Made by a program: the position numbers and the translations under genes
Notes under the pieces: model-generated
The model's input: the letters and a program-made list of their open reading frames with translations, nothing else
Told to the model about the DNA's origin: nothing
The model's database searches: none
DNA from: Candidatus Nanopelagicales bacterium
GTDB taxonomy: Bacteria; Actinomycetota; Actinomycetes; S36-B12; GCA-2699445
Length of the DNA: 64,000 nucleotides
Assembly (NCBI GenBank): GCA_037045355.1
Contig: JBAOHO010000008.1
Coordinates: 248,001-312,000, forward strand
Reading direction: 5' to 3'
In this document: positions 1-7,688 of the stretch, piece after piece
Layout of the letters: each line of letters starts with the position of its first letter
How positions within the stretch are numbered: position 1 is the first letter of the stretch

Positions 1-655
1 CGATCAACAGGTCAGTCGGTGTCGTGATCTTGAAGGCATTTGGATGACCCGCGACCACCTGTACCGGTAGCCCCAAACGCTCAACGAGTGCCGCGTCATC
101 GGTCGCGTCCGCGCCCGGCTGTGCCAGGGCCCTGCTCAGCACGTCTCGCGTGAATCCCTGCGGTGTCTGGATAGCCCGTAAGTTCGCCCGGGCGGGAGTG
201 GCGAGCACTGTGTCGGATTCGTCCACCTGCTTGATCGTGTCGACCACAGGCAGTCCGGGAATCACTGCTGGCACGTCGACCGACACCTGGGTGATGACCC
301 GGTCGAAGACGTCGTAAGGCGCGAAGGGTCGGGCCGCGTCGTGCACCAACACGCCGGTCGATCCGGCGGGCAGGGCCGCGAGCCCGGCGCGCACGGAGTC
401 GGAGCGCTGCGCTCCGCCGGCCACGATGACCAGCGGGATCTCGGTGTCGATGGTGGCGGTCATCTGCCGAACCTGGTCGAGATGCCCAGGTGGGGCGACC
501 ACCGCAATCGACCGGATGGCCGGGTGCGCGGCTACGGTCCGCAAGGCGTGGACGAGCATCGGTGTGCCCGCGATCGGAACCAAGGCCTTGGGGATCCCAC
601 TGCCGAGCCGTTCCCCCTGCCCGGCTGCGGACACGATGCAGCCGAACTCGATCAC
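1..655 (-). CDS. ispD: 2-C-methyl-D-erythritol 4-phosphate cytidylyltransferase, 3' end outside window
   Basis: IspD transfers CMP from CTP to 2-C-methyl-D-erythritol 4-phosphate in the cytosolic non-mevalonate isoprenoid pathway. The frame reads VIEFGCIVSAAGQGERLG at its N-terminus, where AAGxGxR is the nucleotide-binding loop. It is followed by PKAL, VHDAARPF around residue 104, and TDDAALVE near the truncated end; all are IspD hallmarks. The GTG start at 655 overlaps the stop of the PIN-TRAM gene as GTGA, so the two are probably translationally coupled. About 218 codons are visible and the frame is still open at base 1. The usual length is about 230 residues, so little is missing unless this is a fused IspDF, which cannot be judged here. 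Confidence 0.93.
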   Translation of the reverse strand, partial: MIEFGCIVSAAGQGERLGSGIPKALVPIAGTPMLVHALRTVAAHPAIRSIAVVAPPGHLDQVRQMTATIDTEIPLVIVAGGAQRSDSVRAGLAALPAGSTGVLVHDAARPFAPYDVFDRVITQVSVDVPAVIPGLPVVDTIKQVDESDTVLATPARANLRAIQTPQGFTRDVLSRALAQPGADATDDAALVERLGLPVQVVAGHPNAFKITTPTDLLI

Positions 656-1737
656 GGGGCCACTTCCCGCATTTTCGCGAAAGCCAGCCTGCCGTTCGAG
701 GTGGTCAGGACACTGGTGACTTCGACGGTGACATCGGTGCCGATCGCGGGTAGCCCTTGATCGACGACCACCATAGTGCCGTCGTCCAAGTACCCGACTG
801 CCTGGCCGTGTTCTTTGCCCTCGCGGATCAGCGACAGGTGGGTGACATCACCGACGACGATCGGTGGGCGTAGTGCGAGTGACAGTTTGTGCAGATTCTG
901 GACTTGAACGCCGGAGATCTCCGCGACCTTGGCCAGACCGCTGTCGGATGTGAGTAGGGCCAGTTGCCGAGACCGTGCGATCTGGACGAGCTTGGCGTCG
1001 ACGGTCGCAGCGCCGGCTGCCTCATCGGGGATGACCGAGACCTCGACAGCGGGCAGTCGGCGCAGTTCCTCCAACGTCGTGAGACCCCGGCGGCCCTTCT
1101 CGCGTCGCCGCTGGTCCGGGGAATCGGCCAGTGCCTGCAGTTCGTCGAGGACGGGTTGGCACACCACCAGAGGTCCCGAACTGAATCCGGCTCGCACGAC
1201 GTCCACGATCCGCCCGTCGATGGCGACCGAGGAGTCGAGGAGACGTCCGGCGCGGACCCGCTCGGGCACGGCGACACCGGCGCGGCTGCCGATCGTCTGG
1301 AGCACTTCGCTGCGGCGGCGCTGGGCCACGGTGAAGCCGAAGGCGCCGGCGAGAATCACGGCGAACGCGAAGATGCACAAGGCGATGATGGGCGTCGTGA
1401 TGAGGAACACGGGCCACACGACGAGGGCCACCAACGCGGCCCCCACCAGCGCCCCGATGGCACCCGATACAACTTCCTCAGGAGTGATTCCGCCGAGTGC
1501 CTGCTCGCCGCGGTCCAAGGCTCCGACCGCCTGACGGGCGATCACGCCTCCGAGCGAGTACCCGAGGCCCGCGCCGACGATCAATCCGACCATGGGTGCG
1601 GTGAACAGTCCGAGAACGGCAACGTCGGGGGTTGTGGTGACCGACTCGCCGATCTGCAGACCCACAGCGGCACCCAGAACGACGACGAGAAGTCGCAGGA
1701 CCTCGACGACGGCATCGGCTCGGCCGCGCTTGTTCAC
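652..1737 (-). CDS. PIN and TRAM domain membrane protein (YacL type)
   Basis: A 361-residue protein with four hydrophobic segments (about residues 11-28, 42-62, 92-112 and 116-137), then a PIN nuclease-like domain (about 165-285, beginning LLDSSVAIDGRIVD with the first acidic residue) and a C-terminal TRAM RNA-binding domain (about 295-355). This order is that of the YacL family found next to carD and ispD in actinobacteria. The family is expected to be a membrane-tethered RNA-binding or RNA-cleaving protein, but its target is unknown. The start is GTG at 1737 without a convincing ribosome site. It sits between carD and ispD on the same strand and overlaps ispD by four bases, suggesting one operon. 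Confidence 0.9.
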   Translation of the reverse strand: MNKRGRADAVVEVLRLLVVVLGAAVGLQIGESVTTTPDVAVLGLFTAPMVGLIVGAGLGYSLGGVIARQAVGALDRGEQALGGITPEEVVSGAIGALVGAALVALVVWPVFLITTPIIALCIFAFAVILAGAFGFTVAQRRRSEVLQTIGSRAGVAVPERVRAGRLLDSSVAIDGRIVDVVRAGFSSGPLVVCQPVLDELQALADSPDQRRREKGRRGLTTLEELRRLPAVEVSVIPDEAAGAATVDAKLVQIARSRQLALLTSDSGLAKVAEISGVQVQNLHKLSLALRPPIVVGDVTHLSLIREGKEHGQAVGYLDDGTMVVVDQGLPAIGTDVTVEVTSVLTTSNGRLAFAKMREVAP

Positions 1738-1777
1738 ACGTTCATTGTGGCGCTGCGCGCCGGGTCGTGGGGAAAGT

Positions 1778-2260
1778 TCAGGAAGCGAGGATCTCGTCGA
1801 GGAGGCTCTCGGCCTTGTCCTCGTTGGTGTTCTCGGCGAGTGCGAGTTCGCTGATCAGTACCGAGCGGGCTTTGGAGAGCATCCGCTTCTCGCCGGCCGA
1901 AAGGCCGCGATCGCGTTCCCTGCGCCAGAGGTCGCGGATGACCTCGGCGACCTTGACGACATCGCCCGAGGCCAACTTCTCGAGGTTCGCCTTGTAGCGA
2001 CGGGACCAGTTGGTGGGCTCTTCGACATAGGGCTGACGAAGCACTTCGAAGACACGGTCCAAGCCCTCAGAACTGACGACGTCGCGAACACCGACCAAGT
2101 CGACGTTCTCGGCGGGAACACGAACAGTGAGGTCGCCTTGCTGGACCCGAAGAACCAAGATCTCCTTGTCTTCGCCGGCGACAGTCTTGCGCTCGATCGC
2201 GTCGATCTGCGCGGCCCCGTGATGCGGGTAAACGACTGTGTCGCCGACCTTGAACGCCAT
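1778..2260 (-). CDS. carD: CarD-family RNA polymerase-binding transcription factor
   Basis: CarD binds the RNA polymerase beta subunit and stabilises open promoter complexes, and is essential in mycobacteria. The 160-residue product starts MAFKVGDTVVYPHHGAA, the standard start of the polymerase-interacting domain (about residues 1-65). It then has the helical DNA-binding half with NWSRRYKAN and LWRRERDRGLS. The ATG at 2260 follows a purine-rich GAAAGGGG tract. An in-frame upstream extension to 2347 has no family similarity, so I rejected it. Gene order carD, PIN-TRAM, ispD on one strand with an LpqE-like lipoprotein gene diverging matches mycobacteria. Confidence 0.95.
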   Translation of the reverse strand: MAFKVGDTVVYPHHGAAQIDAIERKTVAGEDKEILVLRVQQGDLTVRVPAENVDLVGVRDVVSSEGLDRVFEVLRQPYVEEPTNWSRRYKANLEKLASGDVVKVAEVIRDLWRRERDRGLSAGEKRMLSKARSVLISELALAENTNEDKAESLLDEILAS

Positions 2261-2286
2261 GGAGATTGCCCCTTTCCCGAACCCCC

Positions 2287-2292
2287 AGACTA
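2287..2292 (-). promoter_or_regulatory. Candidate -10 box of carD (TAGTCT)
   Basis: TAGTCT fits the actinobacterial TANNNT -10 pattern and lies 26 bases upstream of the carD ATG, giving a short leader that would contain the GAAAGGGG ribosome site. No clear -35 is visible. The call rests on motif and position only. Confidence 0.4.
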
Positions 2293-2435
2293 ACACGCAA
2301 ACAGATGCCGGAACCCCGGGCGAACTCCGTGCACCGGCCGGGCACACCCTGTCCGCGATACCGGTCGGACAACACCACAGGCCATGATCCCGCTAGGCTG
2401 TGGCCGCTGATTGAACGGTGATACTGGAGGCCCTT

Positions 2436-3107
2436 GTGAAGCGCTCGCGTCTCGTTGCCCTTGGTCTGACCGCCCTGCTCGTTCCGGGGCTGGCGGGTTG
2501 CTGGTCCGGGAACCAGGCGGCCACGACCATGCAGTCCGCATCCGGTGACGGCACTCAGATCACCACCACAGACATCACCATCGACTCGGCGACAATCGTT
2601 GCGGGGGACCCGGGCAGCGGCAAGGCGGCCTTCCTCGGGACGGTCTACAACCCAACGGACAAGGAGGACGCCCTGCTGTCGGTCGTCGCCGATGGGGTGC
2701 AGGCGAAGTTGACTCCCGAACCGGTCCCCGTCCGCGCGCAGGAGGCTGTCCCGATCCAGACTGGTCGACCCGTCACCGCTGACCTGGCGGGCATGACCGC
2801 CGCAGCCGGCGAATACGTCGAGGTGTCGATGACGTTCCAGAACGCCGGCAAGCGCACCTTCTCCGCCCTTGTCGTCCCGCCGTCCGGCTTCTACGCCGAG
2901 GCCGCTCCGGAAGGCACCACCCCCATCCCGGTCAAGGTGAACACCGACACCCATCTCTCGGGCTCCGAGGAAGGTTCCGGCTCTGAGGAAGCCATGTCGG
3001 GGACAGAGGGCGAGGGTGCTGCCGAGGATGCCGGCGCTTCCGAATCCGAGGTCACCGAGCCGCGCCCCGCTGGTTCCGCCGAACCGGAACCCATGCCCTC
3101 GAACTGA
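2436..3107 (+). CDS. LpqE-like lipoprotein
   Basis: A 223-residue predicted lipoprotein. The N-terminus is a signal peptide ending in the lipobox LAGC, with Cys22 as the lipidated residue, so the mature protein would be anchored on the outer face of the membrane. The body resembles a copper-chaperone-like or LpqE beta-sandwich (GTVYNPTDKEDALLSVVADG). The C-terminal 50 residues are acidic and Ser/Glu/Pro-rich (GSEEGSGSEEA), probably an unstructured wall-spanning tail. The GTG at 2436 has GGAGG five bases upstream; an earlier GTG at 2418 lacks one. It diverges from carD as lpqE does in mycobacteria. Function is unknown. Confidence 0.8.
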   Translation: MKRSRLVALGLTALLVPGLAGCWSGNQAATTMQSASGDGTQITTTDITIDSATIVAGDPGSGKAAFLGTVYNPTDKEDALLSVVADGVQAKLTPEPVPVRAQEAVPIQTGRPVTADLAGMTAAAGEYVEVSMTFQNAGKRTFSALVVPPSGFYAEAAPEGTTPIPVKVNTDTHLSGSEEGSGSEEAMSGTEGEGAAEDAGASESEVTEPRPAGSAEPEPMPSN

Positions 3108-3118
3108 GTCCGGTGGTT

Positions 3119-3147
3119 CCCTGAGGGTCTCGGCGGTTGCCTCAGGG
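3119..3147. terminator. Inverted repeat between convergent lpqE-like and regX3 genes
   Basis: CCCTGAGG and CCTCAGGG form a perfect 8-bp stem around a 13-base loop. It lies in the 50-bp gap between the stops of two convergent genes and could serve both directions. There is no U-tract, as is common in actinobacteria. Confidence 0.5.
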
Positions 3148-3157
3148 TCGGGCCAGG

Positions 3158-3838
3158 TCAGGCCTCGAACTTGTACCCGAGGCCGCGCACGGTGAGCAGG
3201 TGCTCCGGGTTCGCCGGATCGCTCTCGATCTTGGAGCGAAGTCGTTTGACGTGCACGTCCAGCGTCTTGGTGTCGCCCACGTAGTCCGATCCCCACACTC
3301 GGTCGATGAGAACGTCGCGGGTGAGAACACGGCCGTTGTTACGCAGCAGCAGTTCCAACAGGTCGAACTCCTTCAACGGAAGCGCGACGTCTTCACCGCG
3401 CACAGTGACGACGTGCCGTTCCACGTCCATGCGCACCGGCCCGGCCTCGACGGTGGTGGATTCCTGGACCTCGATCTCCGGACCGCGTCGCAGCACCGCC
3501 TTGATACGGGCGGTCAGCTCCCGGCTGGAGAACGGTTTGGTCACGTAGTCGTCGGCGCCGAGTTCCAGCCCGACGACCTTGTCGATCTCGGTGTCCTTGG
3601 CCGTCACCATGATGATGGGCACGCGGGACTGTCGGCGGATCGCGCGACAGACGTCCATTCCGGAAAGGCCGGGCAGCATCAGGTCCAGCAGGACCAGGTC
3701 CGCCCCGGTGCGTTCGAACTGCTCCAGGGCCACGATGCCGTCCGGTGCGAGGTCGACGTCGTAGCCCTCCTTCCGCAACATGAACCCCAGGGCGTCGCGG
3801 AACGACTCCTCGTCCTCGATGACCAGCACTCGGGTCAC
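3158..3838 (-). CDS. regX3: RegX3-like phosphate-responsive response regulator
   Basis: An OmpR/PhoB-family response regulator of 226 residues, close to the 227 of mycobacterial RegX3. The receiver domain (1-115) has acidic Asp9, phospho-acceptor Asp52 in LLDLMLPG, Thr79 in VTAKD and Lys101 in YVTKPF. The C-terminal winged-helix DNA-binding domain ends LLTVRGLGYKFEA. The GTG at 3838 is preceded by GGAGGAAC with good spacing. The upstream senX3 frame runs into this gene without a stop, so the same residues also form the end of a longer open frame. The ribosome site argues that RegX3 is made separately. Expected role: control of phosphate-starvation genes with SenX3 and PhoU. Confidence 0.93.
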   Translation of the reverse strand: MTRVLVIEDEESFRDALGFMLRKEGYDVDLAPDGIVALEQFERTGADLVLLDLMLPGLSGMDVCRAIRRQSRVPIIMVTAKDTEIDKVVGLELGADDYVTKPFSSRELTARIKAVLRRGPEIEVQESTTVEAGPVRMDVERHVVTVRGEDVALPLKEFDLLELLLRNNGRVLTRDVLIDRVWGSDYVGDTKTLDVHVKRLRSKIESDPANPEHLLTVRGLGYKFEA

Positions 3839-5083
3839 TGCTGTTCCTCCGTCATCTCGTCGTCCTGTTTGATGTCTTGTTTCATGTCCTGGTCCTGGCG
3901 TCCTGGTCTCGGTCTGGTCTTCGGTCTGGTCTTCGGTCTGGTCCTGGTCTTCGGCGGGGTCGGTTTCCTGGTCGGCGGAGTAGCTGGGCAGTTGCAGCGT
4001 GAAGGTTGAGCCTTCACCCGCCACTGACCACACGAGGCAGTCACCACCATGGTTACGACATACGTTACGCACGATCGCCAAACCGAGTCCGGTTCCGCCG
4101 GTCACGCGGCTCCTCGCCTCGTCCACACGGTAGAAACGTTCGAAGATGCGGTCGATCTCCGCCTCCGGGATCCCCATTCCCTGGTCCTTGACGTCGATCT
4201 CGACGAGGTGGGGGCTGGTGCGCACGGCGAGCGCCACCTGAGTTCCAGGCTCGCTGTAGGCGATGGCATTGATCATGACGTTGCGCAGCGCCGTTTCCAA
4301 CTGTGCCGGGTCCCCGTAGACCAACTGGCCCCGGTCTCCCCCGCGGACCACCTGTATCTCTTTCAACTCCGCGGGATGGGCGACGAACTCGACGGCTGCG
4401 TCGACGAGAGCGTCGACCTGAACCACCGACGCGTGCTGCAGGGGGTCGTCACCTTGGACGCGGGAAAGGTCGATCACGTCGTTGATCAGTTGCGCCAGCC
4501 GAGCCGACTCAGTCTGCATGCGGTGGGCGAAATGCTCGACTGCCTCGGGGTCGTCTCGGGCGGCGACGATCGCCTCGGACAGTAGGGACATGGCTCCGAC
4601 CGGTGTCTTGAGTTCGTGGCTGACGTTGGCGATGAAGTCGCGGCGCACTGCGGCCAGACGCGACTCTTCGGTGAGGTCCGTGATCAGCAGGACGACCCGG
4701 TCGTGGTCCAGCGGGATTCCGTGGACCCGCAGGTGCAGGCTGCTCTTGCGCAGTGGGGGACGACGCAGGGTCACTTCGTTTATCACGGAGGTCCGGTTGA
4801 TGAGGGTCTTGGAAGCGCAGTCCCGCAGCGACTTGAAACCGATCTGCCCGCGGCGCACCAGCCGCAGGTCGTCCGCACCCGGTGATGTGTACTCGACAGC
4901 ACCGCCCTTCGTGACGACCAGCACCAGTCCGGGAAGTTCGCGGATCAGGTCCATGCGTGGATCGCCGCCAGGTCCTATGTCGTTGCCGACGGTGGAAGGG
5001 CCGACGGTAGAAGCGCCGACGGTGGAAGAGTCGCGGGACGCTGGGGGTTCGGCGTCGGCGACCGACGAGCGCGGGGACGTCAT
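3158..5083 (-). CDS. senX3: SenX3-like sensor histidine kinase, open frame continuing into regX3
   Basis: The kinase part has a PAS-like region (about residues 43-140), HisKA with FIANVSHELKTP (His156), N-box VMINAIAY, G1 box DQGMGIP and G2 box GGTGLGLA. All catalytic motifs are present. The frame does not stop at the kinase end but reads through an acidic repeat linker into regX3. Just before regX3, codons of this frame end mostly in A or T, while another frame is GC3-rich and ends in TGA overlapping the regX3 GTG. This points to a one-base frameshift near 3897 rather than a true fusion. Mycobacterial SenX3 has N-terminal membrane segments; none is visible here. The start is uncertain: ATG 5083 chosen, ATG 4954 and GTG 5179 possible. 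Confidence 0.8.
   Translation of the reverse strand: MTSPRSSVADAEPPASRDSSTVGASTVGPSTVGNDIGPGGDPRMDLIRELPGLVLVVTKGGAVEYTSPGADDLRLVRRGQIGFKSLRDCASKTLINRTSVINEVTLRRPPLRKSSLHLRVHGIPLDHDRVVLLITDLTEESRLAAVRRDFIANVSHELKTPVGAMSLLSEAIVAARDDPEAVEHFAHRMQTESARLAQLINDVIDLSRVQGDDPLQHASVVQVDALVDAAVEFVAHPAELKEIQVVRGGDRGQLVYGDPAQLETALRNVMINAIAYSEPGTQVALAVRTSPHLVEIDVKDQGMGIPEAEIDRIFERFYRVDEARSRVTGGTGLGLAIVRNVCRNHGGDCLVWSVAGEGSTFTLQLPSYSADQETDPAEDQDQTEDQTEDQTETRTPGPGHETRHQTGRRDDGGTAVTRVLVIEDEESFRDALGFMLRKEGYDVDLAPDGIVALEQFERTGADLVLLDLMLPGLSGMDVCRAIRRQSRVPIIMVTAKDTEIDKVVGLELGADDYVTKPFSSRELTARIKAVLRRGPEIEVQESTTVEAGPVRMDVERHVVTVRGEDVALPLKEFDLLELLLRNNGRVLTRDVLIDRVWGSDYVGDTKTLDVHVKRLRSKIESDPANPEHLLTVRGLGYKFEA
3909..3944. 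repeat. 12-bp tandem repeat, three units, at the senX3-regX3 junction
   Basis: Three consecutive copies of TCGGTCTGGTCT (the last with one mismatch) lie in the part of senX3 coding for the acidic linker (repeated TEDQ). Further CCTGGT-type partial copies flank it on both sides. The unit length keeps frame. Confidence 0.9.
4988..5032. repeat. 15-bp tandem repeat, three units, at the senX3 5' end
   Basis: Three imperfect 15-base units beginning GACGGT(G/A)GAAG encode STVGA, STVGP and STVGN-like pentapeptides if the start at 5083 is used. The low complexity is a reason to consider the downstream ATG at 4954 as the real senX3 start. Confidence 0.8.
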
Positions 5084-5398
5084 GCGCGCGATCCGGGCAG
5101 AGCCCGGACCCACCGGCCCTCGGGGTGGCGCGCAGTCGCCGAAGGATCGGTGGATCCGGGCTGAGGAGCAAGAGCGCACGTCGACCTCACAGGGCGAATG
5201 TACGCGTCAGCGAGAGTGGGGCTGCGCGGATTCCCGCCGCCGACCTGGGCGTTGAGGTGACCGTCATCTGTTGATTGCCGGAAGTTCCCCGCGTGGCAAC
5301 GTCGAATTCATCCAAGTTCTGTGGGTGGGAACTGCGATCTCAGTCGGGCGGGGCGTCTGAACCGTACACTGGGGCGGGTCACATGAGGAGGTGCCGAC
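5084..5398. other. 315-bp divergent intergenic region between senX3 and phoU
   Basis: This is the only gene-free stretch over 300 bp. It contains an inverted repeat AGTTC-N9-GAACT at 5315-5333, a TACACT -10-like box at 5363-5368 about 30 bases before the phoU start, and the AGGAGG ribosome site of phoU. The palindrome is a candidate operator for the divergent pair, possibly for RegX3 itself, but I cannot match it to a defined consensus. Confidence 0.45.
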
Positions 5399-6097
5399 GT
5401 GCGCGAGGCTTATCACGAGCAACTGGATGCCGTGTCCGAGGAACTCGTCCAGATGACGCGCATGGTGGGTTCGGCGATCAACCGTGCTACTCAGGCGCTG
5501 CTGGATGCGGATCTGCAACTGGCGGAATCAGTCATCGAGGCGGACGAAGTCGTCGACACGCTGGCGGCGGAGATCGATGAACAGTGTTTCGATATTGCTG
5601 CCCGCCAACAGCCGGTGGCCACCGATCTGCGTGTGGTGATGTCCGGCATGCGCATCTCCATGTCCCTGGAGCGGATGGGGGACCTGGCCAAGCACGTGGC
5701 CAAGCAGACCCGTCTGCGCTACCCCAAGTCGAGCATCCCGCCGGAACTGCGGGGCACCTTCGCTCAGATGGGCGGGCTGGCCGAAGCGATTTGCAGCAAG
5801 ACCGGAATGGTCATCCTCAGCCGCGACGTCACGCACGTCAGCGCGATCGAGCGATACGACGACTCGATGGACGCCCTCCACCGGGAGTTGTTCGGCATTG
5901 TGCTCAGCGACCACTGGTCACACGGCGTCGAGGAGGCCATCGACGTCACTTTGCTCTCTCGCTACTACGAGCGGTTCGCCGATCACGCCGTCACGGTGAC
6001 GAAGCGGATGGTTCACATCGTCACGGGCCGCTCGTATGCCGAGGTCAGTGTGGAGCCATTGGCGGCCATCACCACTCCGCAGGACCAGCCTGGATGA
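5399..6097 (+). CDS. phoU: PhoU phosphate-signalling regulator
   Basis: A 232-residue PhoU protein made of two three-helix repeats. PhoU binds metal clusters through ExxxD-type acidic motifs and couples phosphate transport status to the SenX3/RegX3 kinase pathway. The sequence shows the typical first repeat (ARQQPVATDLRVVMSGMRISMSLERMGDLAKHVA) and the second (LLSRYYERFADHAVTVTKRM). The GTG start has AGGAGG upstream. It diverges from senX3, an arrangement that fits co-regulation. A short hairpin follows the gene. Confidence 0.95.
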   Translation: MREAYHEQLDAVSEELVQMTRMVGSAINRATQALLDADLQLAESVIEADEVVDTLAAEIDEQCFDIAARQQPVATDLRVVMSGMRISMSLERMGDLAKHVAKQTRLRYPKSSIPPELRGTFAQMGGLAEAICSKTGMVILSRDVTHVSAIERYDDSMDALHRELFGIVLSDHWSHGVEEAIDVTLLSRYYERFADHAVTVTKRMVHIVTGRSYAEVSVEPLAAITTPQDQPG

Positions 6098-6131
6098 CTC
6101 CGTAGGACCGGACCGGGCAACTTCGCGGGAC

Positions 6132-6150
6132 CGGTCAGGACAACTGACCG
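6132..6150. terminator. Small hairpin downstream of phoU
   Basis: CGGTCAG-GACAA-CTGACCG forms a perfect 7-bp stem with a 5-base loop, 34 bases after the phoU stop and 110 before mshA. It has no U-tract; a terminator role is inferred from position. Confidence 0.4.
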
Positions 6151-6259
6151 CTCTGATCGGCGCGAACCCCCGGGGACTCGGCTTGCGGATCGCAGCCGCG
6201 GGAATCAGCATGGGGCGCGCAGCGTTGCTGCGTGGGGAATCGAGCCGGGAAGGGTGCTG

Positions 6260-7570
6260 ATGACGGTGGCGCGCACTCACGACGTTGACATGCGTGTCGC
6301 GATGATCAGCATGCACACCTCCCCGCTCGATCAGCCCGGGTCGGGTGACGCGGGCGGCATGAATGTGTACGTGGCACGAACTGCGCAACTGGTGGCTCAG
6401 GCCGGAGCGGCCGTTGACGTGTTCACGCGGGCCACGTCATCCCGACAGCCCGAATCAGTGGCGATGGGGCCGGGCGTCACCGTTCACAATCTCCCCGCGG
6501 GGCCTTTCGCCGGACTGCGCAAGGAGGAACTGCCCGAGCAGGTGTGCCCCTTCACCTCCGAAGTCCTGCGTTTCGCCATGGCGAAGTCCGATTCCCCCTA
6601 CGACGTCGTCCACAGCCACTACTGGTTGTCGGGGCAGGCGGGTTGGCTGACGTCCCAGAGGTGGCAGGTTCCCCTGGTTCACTCCATGCACACGATGGCG
6701 AAGGTCAAGAACGACAACCTCGCTGTCGGCGACCGCCCCGAACCACTGGTCCGGGTGGTCGGGGAGGAACAAGTAGTACGCGCGGCCGATCGGTTGATCG
6801 CAAACACCGCCGACGAGCGGTTCGAGCTCATTCGCCATTACGGTGCGCCCGGGGAGCGTGTCGATGTCGTCCACCCCGGCGTCGATCTGGCGACCTTCTC
6901 GCCGCGGGACCGCGATGCCGCCCGGCGCCGCACCGGACTGTCAGCCGATCGCGACGTCGTCGTGTTCGTCGGTCGCATCCAGCCGCTGAAGGCCCCCGAC
7001 CTGCTGGTTCGCGCCGTCGCCGACCTGGTGGCACGTGAACCGCACCGGCGGGAGCGACTGCAGTTGGTTGTGTGCGGTGGGCCGTCGGGCGCCGGCGTGG
7101 CGCATCCGGAGGAACTGCTTCAGTTGGCGGGGCATCTCGGGGTGGCGGACCTCATCACGTTCCTGCCCCCACTGGCGCCCACGGCACTGGCCGATCTGTA
7201 CGCGTCGGCTGATGTGGTGGCCGTCCCGTCCTACTCCGAGTCGTTCGGACTGGTGGCGCTCGAGGCGCAGGCGTGCGGTGTGCCCGTCCTCGCGGCGTGT
7301 GTCGGCGGACTGCGTACTGCGGTGTCCCACCGCAGCAGCGGGGTCCTGGTCGACGGACATGAGCCGCACACGTGGTCGAAAGAGTTGGCGGATCTTCTCG
7401 ATCGGCCCCGGGAACGGAGCCGGCTGGCTGCAGGAGCCCGGCGCCACGCGCAAGACTTCAGCTGGGCCGCAACCGCCGCAGGCACCCTCGCCGCCTACTC
7501 CGAAGCCCGGGCCGGGCGCAGGGTCCTTAGCCCACCACCTGAGACCCATCACCTGAGAGCAGCCGCATGA
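6260..7570 (+). CDS. mshA: D-inositol-3-phosphate glycosyltransferase MshA (mycothiol step 1)
   Basis: MshA joins UDP-GlcNAc and 1-L-myo-inositol-1-phosphate in the first step of mycothiol synthesis. The 436-residue GT4-family (GT-B fold) sequence carries the family signature HTSPLDQPGSGDAGGMNVYV near the N-terminus. It also has YDVVHSHYW, FVGRIQPLKAPD and the C-terminal nucleotide-sugar motif SYSESFGLVALEAQACG. ATG 6260 is chosen because GGAAGG lies just before it; a GTG at 6254 would overlap that site. The neighbours phoU, YbjN and gpmA match the mycobacterial mshA locus. Mycothiol also underlies the SigR/RsrA thiol system encoded further along. Confidence 0.95.
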   Translation: MTVARTHDVDMRVAMISMHTSPLDQPGSGDAGGMNVYVARTAQLVAQAGAAVDVFTRATSSRQPESVAMGPGVTVHNLPAGPFAGLRKEELPEQVCPFTSEVLRFAMAKSDSPYDVVHSHYWLSGQAGWLTSQRWQVPLVHSMHTMAKVKNDNLAVGDRPEPLVRVVGEEQVVRAADRLIANTADERFELIRHYGAPGERVDVVHPGVDLATFSPRDRDAARRRTGLSADRDVVVFVGRIQPLKAPDLLVRAVADLVAREPHRRERLQLVVCGGPSGAGVAHPEELLQLAGHLGVADLITFLPPLAPTALADLYASADVVAVPSYSESFGLVALEAQACGVPVLAACVGGLRTAVSHRSSGVLVDGHEPHTWSKELADLLDRPRERSRLAAGARRHAQDFSWAATAAGTLAAYSEARAGRRVLSPPPETHHLRAAA

Positions 7571-7600
7571 CCCTGAGAGCAGCCGTATGACAGGGTGATC

Positions 7601-7645
7601 GCCGAGACGGGAAAGGCCGACACGGGAAAGGCCGAGACGGGAAAG
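7601..7645. repeat. 15-bp tandem repeat, three units, between mshA and the YbjN gene
   Basis: Three copies of GCCGAGACGGGAAAG (the middle with one change) fill much of the 118-bp gap. Just before them, CTGAGAGCAGCCGYATGAC is itself duplicated across the mshA stop (about 7552-7590). Confidence 0.9.
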
Positions 7646-7669
7646 GCCGAGATCGAGGAGAGACAGTCG

Positions 7670-7684
7670 ATGAGTAAGAGGTGA
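7670..7684 (+). other. Possible four-codon leader ORF (MSKR) before the YbjN gene
   Basis: ATG AGT AAG AGG TGA follows a strong GAGGAGAG site with six-base spacing and ends four bases before the next ATG at 7689. The ribosome site of the YbjN gene lies inside it. It could be a minimal upstream ORF that couples translation, or coincidence. Confidence 0.3.
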
Positions 7685-7688
7685 GGGC

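Noticed and set aside
652..1737. PIN-domain protein as a VapC toxin
   Set aside because: It has four membrane helices and a TRAM domain and no antitoxin gene; it is the housekeeping YacL-type protein of the carD-ispD locus.
3158..5083. Claim of a genuine new hybrid histidine kinase
   Set aside because: GC3 pattern, the internal GTG with strong ribosome site and the overlapping TGA in the other frame all favour two genes with a one-base shift; kept as a finding, not as a novel fusion.
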